Shown here in pieces: positions 1-8,131 of a stretch of 16,120 bases of DNA. The position numbers were made by a program, and so were the translations under genes. Every line of letters starts with the position of its first letter. Positions within the stretch are counted from its first letter, which is position 1. Where the stretch lies: NCBI GenBank assembly GCA_003105245.1, contig PQAI01000128.1, positions 16,479 to 32,598 on the forward strand, given 5' to 3'. Under the pieces are notes generated by a model. The model ran no database searches. It saw nothing but the letters and a program-made list of their open reading frames with translations, and was not told the DNA's origin. The stretch is from Betaproteobacteria bacterium (GTDB taxonomy: Bacteria > Pseudomonadota > Gammaproteobacteria > Burkholderiales > Usitatibacteraceae).

Positions 1-1
1 C

Positions 2-994
2 ATGAGCGAAACCCTGGTCGTTTCCCCCTCGTGGATCGGTGACGCGGTACTCACCCACCCCCTCCTCGTCCGCCTGAAGGCGCGCGACCCGGGTGGCGCC
101 ATCGACGTGCTCGCCCCCGCCTGGGCTTCCGCGGTCTACGGACGCATGCCGGAGGTGAGGCGGACGATCGCCTTTCCCTTCGGCCACGGGGAGCTGAAGC
201 TCGGCGAACGCCGCCGCTTCGCGAAGACCCTGCCGCGCTACGACCGCGCCATCGTCCTGCCCGGAAGCCTCAAGTCCGCGCTCGTGCCGTGGTTCGCCGG
301 CATCCCCGTGCGCACCGGCTGGCGCGGCGAGATGCGCTACGGGCTGCTGAACGACCTGCGCCGCCTCGACGTGCGCTCGCTCCCCCTCATCGTGGAGCGC
401 TACGCGGCGCTGGCCCAGCCCGCGGGCGAGGCCCTCGAGCGGCCCCTGCCCTCGCCGCGGCTCGCGATCGACGAGGCCCGCCGCGAGGCGACGGTGGCAA
501 GGCTCGGCCTCGGCGGCGACGCGCCGGTCCTGGCGCTCGCCCCCGGCGCCGAGTACGGTCCCGCCAAGCGCTGGCCGGCGCGCCACTTCGCCGAGGTCGC
601 GCGCGCCCACGCCGCCCGCGGCTACCGCGTCTGGCTCGTGGGCTCGGCGAAGGACGCGCCCATCACCGCCGAGGTCGCCTCGCTCGCCGGCGTGGCGGCC
701 GCGGACCTGGCCGGAAGGACGAGCCTCGACGAGGCGATCGACCTCCTGTCGCTCGCTTCCCGCGTGGTGTGCAACGATTCCGGCCTCATGCACGTGGCCG
801 CCGCCCTGGACCGGCCGCTGGCGGCCGTCTTCGGCTCCTCGAGCCCGGACTACACGCCGCCGCTTTCGCCCCGTGCCCGCGTCGTCTCCCTCAGGCTCGA
901 CTGCAGCCCCTGCTTCGAGCGCGAGTGCCCCCTGGGCCACACGAACTGCCTCGAGAAGCTCGAGCCCGCGCAGGTCCTCGCCGCCCTCGACTAG
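2..994 (+). CDS. waaF: LPS heptosyltransferase II (WaaF)
   Basis: This is a 330-residue glycosyltransferase of family 9 that adds the second L-glycero-D-manno-heptose to the lipopolysaccharide inner core at the inner face of the cytoplasmic membrane. The N-terminus SPSWIGDAVLTHPLL is the acceptor-side signature of the family. The block LPGSLKSALVPWFAGIP followed by RTGWRGEMRYGLLND is the part that separates WaaF from WaaC. The ADP-heptose-binding half shows LAPGAEYGPAKRWP, WLVGSAKD and CNDSGLMHVAAALDRP, then FGSSSPDYTPP and a Cys-rich tail (CSPCFERECPLGHTNC). The length is normal for the family. The ATG is the second base of the window, so any ribosome-binding site or upstream partner lies outside. 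I am sure of the family; the precise acceptor is inferred. Confidence 0.95.
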   Translation: MSETLVVSPSWIGDAVLTHPLLVRLKARDPGGAIDVLAPAWASAVYGRMPEVRRTIAFPFGHGELKLGERRRFAKTLPRYDRAIVLPGSLKSALVPWFAGIPVRTGWRGEMRYGLLNDLRRLDVRSLPLIVERYAALAQPAGEALERPLPSPRLAIDEARREATVARLGLGGDAPVLALAPGAEYGPAKRWPARHFAEVARAHAARGYRVWLVGSAKDAPITAEVASLAGVAAADLAGRTSLDEAIDLLSLASRVVCNDSGLMHVAAALDRPLAAVFGSSSPDYTPPLSPRARVVSLRLDCSPCFERECPLGHTNCLEKLEPAQVLAALD

Positions 995-997
995 AAT
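992..997 (+). promoter_or_regulatory. Putative -10 box TAGAAT for the DUF1684 gene
   Basis: TAGAAT lies 37 bases before the DUF1684 start and is followed by GGGCGCC, a style common in high-GC betaproteobacteria. Its first three bases are the TAG stop of waaF. I see no convincing -35 at the expected distance, so the call is tentative. Confidence 0.35.
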
Positions 998-1034
998 GGG
1001 CGCCTTCGCGCCTACCCGAATCCGGAGCCGGACC

Positions 1035-1958
1035 ATGAGACTCGCCGCCGCCGCACTCCTGCTCGCCACCGCCTGCACCGCCACGCCCCCGCCTTCCGCC
1101 GGCGACTTCGACGCGGAGCTCGCCGCCTCCGACTGGCGGGAGTCGCTGGTGGCGTGGCGGGCGCGCGCCGACAAGGGCCTGCGCGCCGACAACGGCTGGC
1201 TCACGCTCGCGGGCCGCTTCGTGATGAAGCCGGGCGCCAACACCTTCGGCACGGGCGCGGCCAACGACATCGTCTTCCCGAAGGGCCTGGGACCGGAGCG
1301 CATGGGCACGATCACCGTCTCCCCGGGGGAGAAGCGGGTCACGCTCAAGCTCGAGCCCGGCGTCGCGTTCCGGCGAGGGGCCGTCGAGTTCCACGAGACC
1401 GTCCTGCGCACCGACGTCGAGACGCGCGACTGGGTCGCCAGGGATCGCCTCGCGATGCACGTGATCGAGCGCGAGGGTCGCTACGTGCTGCGACTGGCGG
1501 ACAACGAGAGCGAGGTGCGCAAGGGCTTCCGCTCGCGCGTCTGGTACGACCCGGACCCCGCCTACCGCGTGCGGGCCACCTTCGTTCCCTACCCGCCCGG
1601 GCGCAAGGTGACGATCATCAACGTGCTCGACGAGGCCTCCGACGAGCCCTCGCCCGGCTACGTCGAGTTCGAGCTCGCGGGAAAGAAGCACCGCCTGGAC
1701 GCCGTGGGCGACGACGAGGGCCTCTTCTTCGTGCTGCGCGACGCCACCGCCGGCGAGACCACCTACCGTCCCGGGCGCTTCCTCTACGTCGCGAAGAAGC
1801 CCGAGCCCGGCCAGCCCTTCGAGCTGGACCTCAATCGCGTCTACAACCCGCCCTGCGCCTTCAGCGAGTTCACCACCTGCCCGCTGCCGCCGAAGCAGAA
1901 CATCCTCAAGGCGCGCATCGACGCCGGCGAGAAGTACCCGCCCGACCGCGCGGGCTGA
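1035..1958 (+). CDS. DUF1684 family protein, probable lipoprotein
   Basis: This 307-residue protein has a short hydrophobic N-terminus followed by Cys14 (LLATAC), a loose lipobox, so it is probably an exported lipoprotein. The body matches DUF1684: the GWLTLAGRFVMKPGANTFG opening, the central EVRKGFRSRVWYDPDPAYRV stretch and the C-terminal YNPPCAFSEFTTCPLPP hallmark just before the end. The family has no established reaction that I can state. The start was chosen because ATG 1035 has GGAG seven bases upstream and begins the signal-like segment; the open frame continues upstream into waaF but only as a shadow. It is 40 bases downstream of waaF and may be read through from it or use the TAGAAT box at the waaF stop. 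It converges on the mocA-like gene with a 23-base gap and no clear terminator. Confidence 0.85.
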   Translation: MRLAAAALLLATACTATPPPSAGDFDAELAASDWRESLVAWRARADKGLRADNGWLTLAGRFVMKPGANTFGTGAANDIVFPKGLGPERMGTITVSPGEKRVTLKLEPGVAFRRGAVEFHETVLRTDVETRDWVARDRLAMHVIEREGRYVLRLADNESEVRKGFRSRVWYDPDPAYRVRATFVPYPPGRKVTIINVLDEASDEPSPGYVEFELAGKKHRLDAVGDDEGLFFVLRDATAGETTYRPGRFLYVAKKPEPGQPFELDLNRVYNPPCAFSEFTTCPLPPKQNILKARIDAGEKYPPDRAG

Positions 1959-1981
1959 TCGAAGGGCAGCGTCCCCTCCGT

Positions 1982-2551
1982 TCAGCCGGCGAGATCGCCG
2001 GGCGTGTCGACGTCGAAGAAGATGCCCGGATCGTCCACGCGCACGACCTCGAGCCAGGCGCGGTTGAGCTCCACTACGGAACGCGCGCCTTCGTCGCCGT
2101 CGAGGGCGGCGAGATCGGCGTAGAGGTCGGCGGAGAAACCCACCGGATGGCCACGCCGCCCGCTCGCATCGACGGCGGCCGCGAGCTTGGCGCCGCGCCC
2201 GAGGGCGGCGGTCACGGCGCGGTGCGTGGCGGGGAGGATGCGCGGCATGTCCGCCAGCGCCACGACCCAGCCGGCGGCCTCGCGGCTCGCCTTCACGCCC
2301 GCGGCGAGGCTCGCTCCCAGCCCGCGCAGCGAATCGGGGGATTCCAGCACTTCGCAGCCGGCCTCGCGCAGCGCCCGCGCGAGCGCCTCGTCGCCGGGCC
2401 GCACGACCGCGAGCGCGTTGCCGACGCCCGCGACGAGGGAGCGTGCGGCGCGCGCACCGATGGGAGCGGGATTGTCGGAGGCGCGGGCCAGCAGCTTCGC
2501 GCCGCCGAAGCGCGTCGCGGCACCGCCGGCCAGGAGCAGCCCGCGGATCAA
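1982..2551 (-). CDS. mocA: MocA-like molybdenum cofactor cytidylyltransferase
   Basis: This 189-residue nucleotidyltransferase of the MobA-like family probably transfers CMP from CTP to molybdopterin, giving the cytosine-dinucleotide cofactor used by xanthine-dehydrogenase-family enzymes. The N-terminal nucleotide loop reads LLLAGGAATRFGGAK (residues 5-19). LADMP (99-103) carries the metal-binding Asp; RGHPVGF (133-139) and FDVDTP (179-184) are the other family motifs. The start is taken as TTG 2551-2549, because the first motif begins four residues later and the TTG overlaps the xdhC stop as TTGA, with no Shine-Dalgarno, which implies translational coupling. The open frame extends far upstream but only as a shadow of xdhC. 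CTP rather than GTP specificity is inferred from the XdhC neighbour and the oxidoreductase upstream. Confidence 0.82.
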   Translation of the reverse strand: MIRGLLLAGGAATRFGGAKLLARASDNPAPIGARAARSLVAGVGNALAVVRPGDEALARALREAGCEVLESPDSLRGLGASLAAGVKASREAAGWVVALADMPRILPATHRAVTAALGRGAKLAAAVDASGRRGHPVGFSADLYADLAALDGDEGARSVVELNRAWLEVVRVDDPGIFFDVDTPGDLAG

Positions 2552-3525
2552 GCCGAGAGGCGCGATCCCGCGTCGCCGGCGCGCTCGAGCATCACGCCGT
2601 TGCGGGTCGCGATGAGGTCGGCGAGGATCGCCACCGCGATCTCCGCCGGGGTGCGCGAGCCGATGGAAAGGCCCACGGGCCCGCGAAGCCGCGCGATCTC
2701 GCGCGCCGAGAGGTCGAAGCCGGCCAGGCGCTTGCGGCGCTCGGCGCTCGTCTGCCGGGAGCCCACGGCGCCCACGTAGAACGCCTCGCTCTTGAGCGCC
2801 TCCAGCAGCGCCATGTCGTCGAGCCTGGGATCGTGCGAGACGGCGATGACGACGGTGTGCCCGTCGGGCCTCAGCGCGGCGACCGCGTCGTCGGGCATGC
2901 CCTCGACGAAGGTGGCGCCCGGCACGCGCCAGGCGAGGCGGTATTCCTCGCGCGGGTCGCACACGAAGACGCGGTAGTCGACGGTGGTGGCGATCTCGGC
3001 GAGGTAGTGCGCGATCTCGGAGGCGCCGATGAGTAGCATGCGCCAGCGCGGGCCGTGGATGCTGGTGAAGCGCGTCTCGGTGCGCTCGCACTCGTCGGTG
3101 GGCTGCGCCGGGGCGAAGCCCCACGCGCCCGTGGCGAGGTCCACCTGCCGGCCGATCACCTTGCCGCCGGCGATGTGGGCGAGGAGCGCCTCGAGGTCCG
3201 CCACGGGAATGGCCGACTCCACGATCACCTCGAGCTTGCCGCCGCACGGCAGCCCGAAGCGGCGGGCCTCCTCGCTGGTGACGCCGTAGGAGATGAACCG
3301 GGGCTGGCGGCCGGAGAACTCCTCGCGCCGGGCGACCAGGTCGTCCTCGATGCAGCCGCCGGAGACGGAGCCCACGAGGATTCCGTCGTCGCGCATCGCG
3401 AGCAGCGACCCCGGCGGGCGCGGGCTCGCGCCGAAGGTCCGCGCAACGGTGACGAGCCAGGCCCGGCGGCCCGCGCGCTGCCACGCGAGCATGTTTTCGA
3501 GGACGTCGAGGTCGAGGCTCTGCAT
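2548..3525 (-). CDS. xdhC: XdhC/CoxI family molybdoenzyme maturation protein
   Basis: This 325-residue protein belongs to the XdhC/CoxI family, which binds molybdenum cofactor, promotes its sulfuration and hands it to xanthine-dehydrogenase-type apoenzymes in the cytoplasm. The N-terminal XdhC_CoxI domain shows SPRPPGSLLA, SVSGGCIEDDL (53-63) and GLPCGG (91-96), with the conserved cysteines Cys58 and Cys94. The C-terminal Rossmann domain shows LLIGASEIAHYLAEIA (164-179), VCDPREEY, AVSHDPRLDD and YVGAVGSRQTSAERR (250-264). The dinucleotide loop has GAS where GAG is usual. The start MQSLDLDVLENMLAW fits the family N-terminus. It has no Shine-Dalgarno, but TATAGT lies 7 bases upstream, so a leaderless message is possible. 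The gene is 26 bases after the hydrolase and overlaps mocA. Its client is most likely the oxidoreductase at 4828-7468. Confidence 0.9.
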   Translation of the reverse strand: MQSLDLDVLENMLAWQRAGRRAWLVTVARTFGASPRPPGSLLAMRDDGILVGSVSGGCIEDDLVARREEFSGRQPRFISYGVTSEEARRFGLPCGGKLEVIVESAIPVADLEALLAHIAGGKVIGRQVDLATGAWGFAPAQPTDECERTETRFTSIHGPRWRMLLIGASEIAHYLAEIATTVDYRVFVCDPREEYRLAWRVPGATFVEGMPDDAVAALRPDGHTVVIAVSHDPRLDDMALLEALKSEAFYVGAVGSRQTSAERRKRLAGFDLSAREIARLRGPVGLSIGSRTPAEIAVAILADLIATRNGVMLERAGDAGSRLSA

Positions 3526-3532
3526 GGCGGCG

Positions 3533-3538
3533 ACTATA
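3533..3538 (-). promoter_or_regulatory. Putative -10 box TATAGT before xdhC
   Basis: On the minus strand TGTATAGTCGCCGCC directly precedes the xdhC ATG. A -10 here would put the transcript start within a few bases of the start codon. No -35 is visible, so this could be a secondary internal promoter or chance. Confidence 0.3.
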
Positions 3539-3551
3539 CACCGCGAGCGCC

Positions 3552-4415
3552 TCAGCTCGGACCCGTGGCCTCCAGGGTGCGCGCGCCGTGGTGGAAGAGC
3601 TCGCGCAGCGCCGCGCGGTACTGGTCGGCGGCGACCGCCGAGAGGTTGTGGTGGCTGCCGCCCTCGACGCGAATGAAGCGCTTCGGCCCGGCGGCCGCGG
3701 CGTAGAGGCGCTCGCCCATCTCGTAGGGCACCACCGAGTCGCGCGTGCCGTGCACGATGAGCGTGGGCAGGCGCAGGCGCGGGACCTTCGAGAGGGTGTC
3801 GAATTCCTGGGTGAGGATGAGCCCCACCGGCACGTAGCGCCAGGCGGTGTGCTCGACCATGTCGCGGATCGAGGTGAAGGTGGCCTCCAGCACGAGGCCG
3901 GAGGCGTCCGCGCGGCGCGTCGCGAGTTCCGTCGCGATGGCCCCGCCCAGCGAGTGCCCGACGATGTAGCGCGCCCGCGCCGGCTCGGCCTTCGCGAGGT
4001 AGTCCCAGGCGGCATCCGCGTCCTCGTAGGCGAGCTGCTCCGAGGGCGAGGCCTGCGTGCTCTTGCCGAAGCCGCGGTAGTCGATGGCGAGCACCGTGAA
4101 GCCCATCTTGCGCCAGCGCTCGATGCGCGTGACGCTCCCCGTGAGGTTCCAGCGCGCGCCGTGCAGGTAGAGCAGCACCGGCGCGGACTTGTCGTCGGCC
4201 GGCGCCCAGTAGGCGTGCAGGCGGTCGCCGTTGCCGCCCACCGGGATCCAGCGCTCCTCGTAGGCGAGGCCCGCGTTCTGGTAGCCCCACCAGGTGTCCT
4301 GCGTGGGCCGGAAGATGAGCTCGCCCTGCTTCTCGTTGAGGTAGGCGCAGCCCGCGACCGCCGCCACCAGCACGACGGCGGCGGCCAGCCGCGAGAGGAT
4401 GCGCCGCCCCGTCAT
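3552..4415 (-). CDS. Lipoprotein alpha/beta hydrolase (Bem46/ABHD-like)
   Basis: This 287-residue alpha/beta-hydrolase-fold protein begins with MTGRRILSRL, a hydrophobic stretch and the lipobox VAGC (Cys23), so it is likely membrane-anchored in the periplasm. The fold signatures are YLHG (83-86, oxyanion hole), AIDYRGFGKS (110-119), the nucleophile elbow GHSLGG with Ser155, the acid HGTRDSVVP with Asp226, and the base in GGSHHN (His256 or His255). This is the Bem46/YfhR-like branch that acts on small esters or amides. The substrate cannot be told from sequence. It lies between the small membrane protein (13 bases upstream) and xdhC (26 bases downstream) in one orientation. This suggests co-transcription with the molybdoenzyme maturation genes, possibly hydrolysing the oxidoreductase's product or substrate, but that link is inference. 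Its Shine-Dalgarno is weak, consistent with coupling to the upstream small gene. Confidence 0.88.
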   Translation of the reverse strand: MTGRRILSRLAAAVVLVAAVAGCAYLNEKQGELIFRPTQDTWWGYQNAGLAYEERWIPVGGNGDRLHAYWAPADDKSAPVLLYLHGARWNLTGSVTRIERWRKMGFTVLAIDYRGFGKSTQASPSEQLAYEDADAAWDYLAKAEPARARYIVGHSLGGAIATELATRRADASGLVLEATFTSIRDMVEHTAWRYVPVGLILTQEFDTLSKVPRLRLPTLIVHGTRDSVVPYEMGERLYAAAAGPKRFIRVEGGSHHNLSAVAADQYRAALRELFHHGARTLEATGPS

Positions 4416-4428
4416 GGTGCGGCGCGCC

Positions 4429-4608
4429 TCATTTCGGGCTGAAGATCACCGGCGTGTGAGGGCTGCGGATGAGTCGCGACTCCACCGTGACGAGGGTGCC
4501 CAGCGCGAACAGGACGACCACCACCAGCGCCGCGATCTCCGTGACGGGGTGGGTGACGAACTTCCAGAGCTGCCGCTGCCATTCGTTGTGCCGAAGCCTG
4601 AGTCCCAT
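4429..4608 (-). CDS. Small single-pass membrane protein, unknown function
   Basis: This 59-residue protein begins MGLRLRHNEWQRQLWKF, continues THPVTE, then a strongly hydrophobic helix IAALVVVVLFALGTLVTV (about residues 27-44), and ends in a short polar tail. The charge pattern (Arg/His/Lys-rich N-terminus) predicts the N-terminus in the cytoplasm. ATG 4608 was chosen over an in-frame ATG six codons upstream because GGGAGG lies six bases before it, one of the best ribosome-binding sites in the window. It is 13 bases upstream of the hydrolase gene. I do not recognise the family. It has no cysteines or heme motif, so it does not look like the missing electron-transfer subunit of the neighbouring oxidoreductase. 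Confidence 0.7.
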   Translation of the reverse strand: MGLRLRHNEWQRQLWKFVTHPVTEIAALVVVVLFALGTLVTVESRLIRSPHTPVIFSPK

Positions 4609-4683
4609 GGGCTGCCTCCCGATCATCCGGGCGCCGAAGCCGGTCTGACCACCGCCAGGCGCCGCCGTTCACGAGCAAAGCCA

Positions 4684-4711
4684 ATTTTGGGCCAACTGGC
4701 GCCGCGATCAA
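4684..4711 (-). promoter_or_regulatory. Putative sigma-70-like promoter for the small membrane protein/hydrolase genes
   Basis: Minus-strand TTGATC (4711-4706) and CAAAAT (4689-4684) are 16 bases apart, each matching four of six consensus bases. This would give a leader of about 70 bases before the ATG at 4608. It sits in a locally AT-richer patch of the 219-base gap. The match is modest. Confidence 0.35.
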
Positions 4712-4728
4712 GGGGCGAGTGGAAATGA

Positions 4729-4745
4729 CCCCACCCGACGTGGGG
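4729..4745. terminator. GC-rich hairpin in the gap downstream of the oxidoreductase genes
   Basis: CCCCAC, a five-base loop CCGAC, then GTGGGG form a perfect six-pair stem. It lies about 80 bases past the stop of the large oxidoreductase subunit and upstream of the putative promoter of the next gene, a fitting place for a terminator. Neither strand has a proper U-tract, so intrinsic termination is uncertain. Confidence 0.35.
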
Positions 4746-4792
4746 AGATGCGTCGGGATGGAGGGGTTGGGATGAGGCGGTGCCAGTTCCGA

Positions 4793-4813
4793 CGCCGCCC
4801 CTCGTTCGCGGCG
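4793..4813 (-). terminator. Second possible stem-loop after the oxidoreductase large subunit
   Basis: CGCCGC and GCGGCG pair over six bases around a nine-base loop, starting 15 bases after the stop codon at 4828 on the minus strand. There is no U-run behind it. It could stabilise the 3' end rather than terminate; such stems also arise by chance at this GC content. Confidence 0.25.
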
Positions 4814-4827
4814 ACGGTGGCCCTACC

Positions 4828-6987
<2,160 letters not shown>

Positions 6988-6997
6988 GGCGTCCTCC

Positions 6998-7468
6998 TCA
7001 GCGCTTGGCCGCGAGCGCGGTGGCCGCGGCGCGCACGGCCTCGCGGATGCGCGGGTAGGTGCCGCAGCGGCAGAGGTTGCCGTCCATGGCCTCGTCGATC
7101 TGCGCGTCGGTCGGCGCCTTGTTCTTCGCGAGCAGCGCCACGGCCGCCATCACCTGGCCGGGCTGGCAGTAGCCGCACTGCACCACGTCCTTGTCGATCC
7201 AGGCGGCCTTCACCGCCTTCGCCACGGCGCCGGAGGCCGCGATGCCCTCGATCGTCGCCACGCGCTTGCCCGCCACGTCGGCCACCTTCACCGAGCAGGA
7301 GAGCTCGGCCTCGCCGTTCACGTGCACCGTGCAGGCGCCGCACTGCGCGCGCCCGCAGCCGAACTTGGTCCCCGTGAGGCCGAGTCCGTCGCGCAGCACC
7401 CACAGCAGCGGCGTGTCGGGATCGGCGTCGGTCTGGACGGGCTTTCCGTTGACGATGAAGCGGATCAT
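6998..7468 (-). CDS. [2Fe-2S] small subunit of the molybdenum hydroxylase (IorA-like)
   Basis: This 156-residue electron-transfer subunit passes electrons from the molybdenum centre to an external acceptor. The plant-ferredoxin-type cluster uses Cys38, Cys43, Cys46 and Cys58 (GCGRAQCGACTVHVNGE...SC). The second cluster uses Cys98, Cys101, Cys133 and Cys135 (QCGYCQPGQ and NLCRCGTYPRIREAV). It lacks a signal peptide, as usual for IorA-type subunits that ride with the Tat-tagged partner. ATG 7468 was chosen because MIRFIVNGKPV is the canonical start and AAGGA lies seven bases upstream; an upstream in-frame ATG (7513) would add a non-conserved tail. It is the first gene of the operon, 10 bases ahead of the large subunit. 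Confidence 0.95.
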   Translation of the reverse strand: MIRFIVNGKPVQTDADPDTPLLWVLRDGLGLTGTKFGCGRAQCGACTVHVNGEAELSCSVKVADVAGKRVATIEGIAASGAVAKAVKAAWIDKDVVQCGYCQPGQVMAAVALLAKNKAPTDAQIDEAMDGNLCRCGTYPRIREAVRAAATALAAKR

Positions 7469-7497
7469 GACATTGTCCTTTTCGATGCAGGCCGGTG

Positions 7498-7512
7498 TGG
7501 CGCCTGGCGCCA
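7498..7512. promoter_or_regulatory. Perfect palindrome TGGCGCC-T-GGCGCCA, candidate operator
   Basis: This is a seven-base inverted repeat around a single central base, 30 bases before the small-subunit ATG. Directly beside it (7513-7518) the minus strand reads CATAAT, a -10-like box, which would place the transcript start inside the palindrome. That is a typical repressor position. The binding protein is unknown and no regulator is encoded next to it. Confidence 0.4.
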
Positions 7513-7645
7513 ATTATGTATCAACCGGCGCGGCCACCATCGCGGCGAACCCGGCCTCGGCCCTGGCCGCCGCCTCCGCGATCCTCTCCCCGCGCTCCAC
7601 CCCGAGGGGGCCGCAGCAGCCGGCAGGGTCCCGGGGCGGGCGCTT

Positions 7646-7654
7646 TGGTATGAT
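7646..7654 (+). promoter_or_regulatory. Extended -10 promoter TGGTATGAT for the NTF2-like gene
   Basis: TGGTATGAT fits the TGn-TATAAT extended -10 form (five of six in the hexamer). Transcription would start about 15 bases before ATG 7676, leaving room for the CGGAG ribosome-binding site at 7665-7669. No -35 is needed for this class. Confidence 0.5.
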
Positions 7655-7675
7655 GGCGCGGCCCCGGAGCACCCC

Positions 7676-8119
7676 ATGCCGCGCACCCGCAAGCTCTTCC
7701 CCACGCCCGACGACGCCGAAAGCGCCTTCTACGACGCCTTCGAGCGCGCCGACCTCGCCGCGATGATGGTGGTGTGGGCCGAGGGCGAGGACGTGGTCTG
7801 CGTGCACCCCTCGGGACCGCGCCTCGCGGGCTTCGAGCAGGTGCGCGAGAGCTGGATGCAGATCTTCGCCTCCAACGTGAAGCTCTCGGTACGCGTGACG
7901 GACGCCTGCCGCCTCGACGGCCCCTCCGTCGCCGTGCGTTCCGTGGTGGAGGCGATCACCACGCCCGGCACGGAATCGACGCCGCAGTTCGTGAACGCGA
8001 CCAACGTCTACGTGCTCACCGACGCCGGCTGGCGCATCGCCGTGCACCACGCCTCGCCCCCGGAGCAGGCTCCCCCGCCGGAGGCGGACGAGGAGGAACT
8101 GCCGCACACCCTGCACTAG
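7676..8119 (+). CDS. NTF2/SnoaL-like (DUF4440-type) small protein
   Basis: This 147-residue cytoplasmic protein has the cone-shaped NTF2-like pattern: FYDAFERADLAAMMVVWAEGEDVVCVHPSGPRLAGFEQVRESWMQIF, then the sheet segments VRSVVEAITTP, ATNVYVLTDAGWRIAVHHAS. It ends in an acidic, Pro-rich tail (PEADEEELPHTLH). Members include isomerases, dehydratases and pure binding proteins; catalytic residues cannot be assigned here. ATG 7676 has CGGAG six bases upstream and an extended -10 promoter just before it; the frame is open far upstream only as a shadow of the oxidoreductase genes. It diverges from the oxidoreductase operon over 207 bases and converges on the propeller gene with a 12-base gap. Confidence 0.8.
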   Translation: MPRTRKLFPTPDDAESAFYDAFERADLAAMMVVWAEGEDVVCVHPSGPRLAGFEQVRESWMQIFASNVKLSVRVTDACRLDGPSVAVRSVVEAITTPGTESTPQFVNATNVYVLTDAGWRIAVHHASPPEQAPPPEADEEELPHTLH

Positions 8120-8131
8120 GGGCGGGCAAAG

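Noticed and set aside
1959..1981. Possible bidirectional terminator between the convergent DUF1684 and mocA genes
   Set aside because: Only a three-pair GGG/CCC stem is visible, with no U-run on either strand.
7469..7513. Longer version of the [2Fe-2S] subunit starting 15 codons earlier
   Set aside because: The extra residues are not family-like and the ATG at 7468 has its own AAGGA; the upstream stretch contains the candidate operator.
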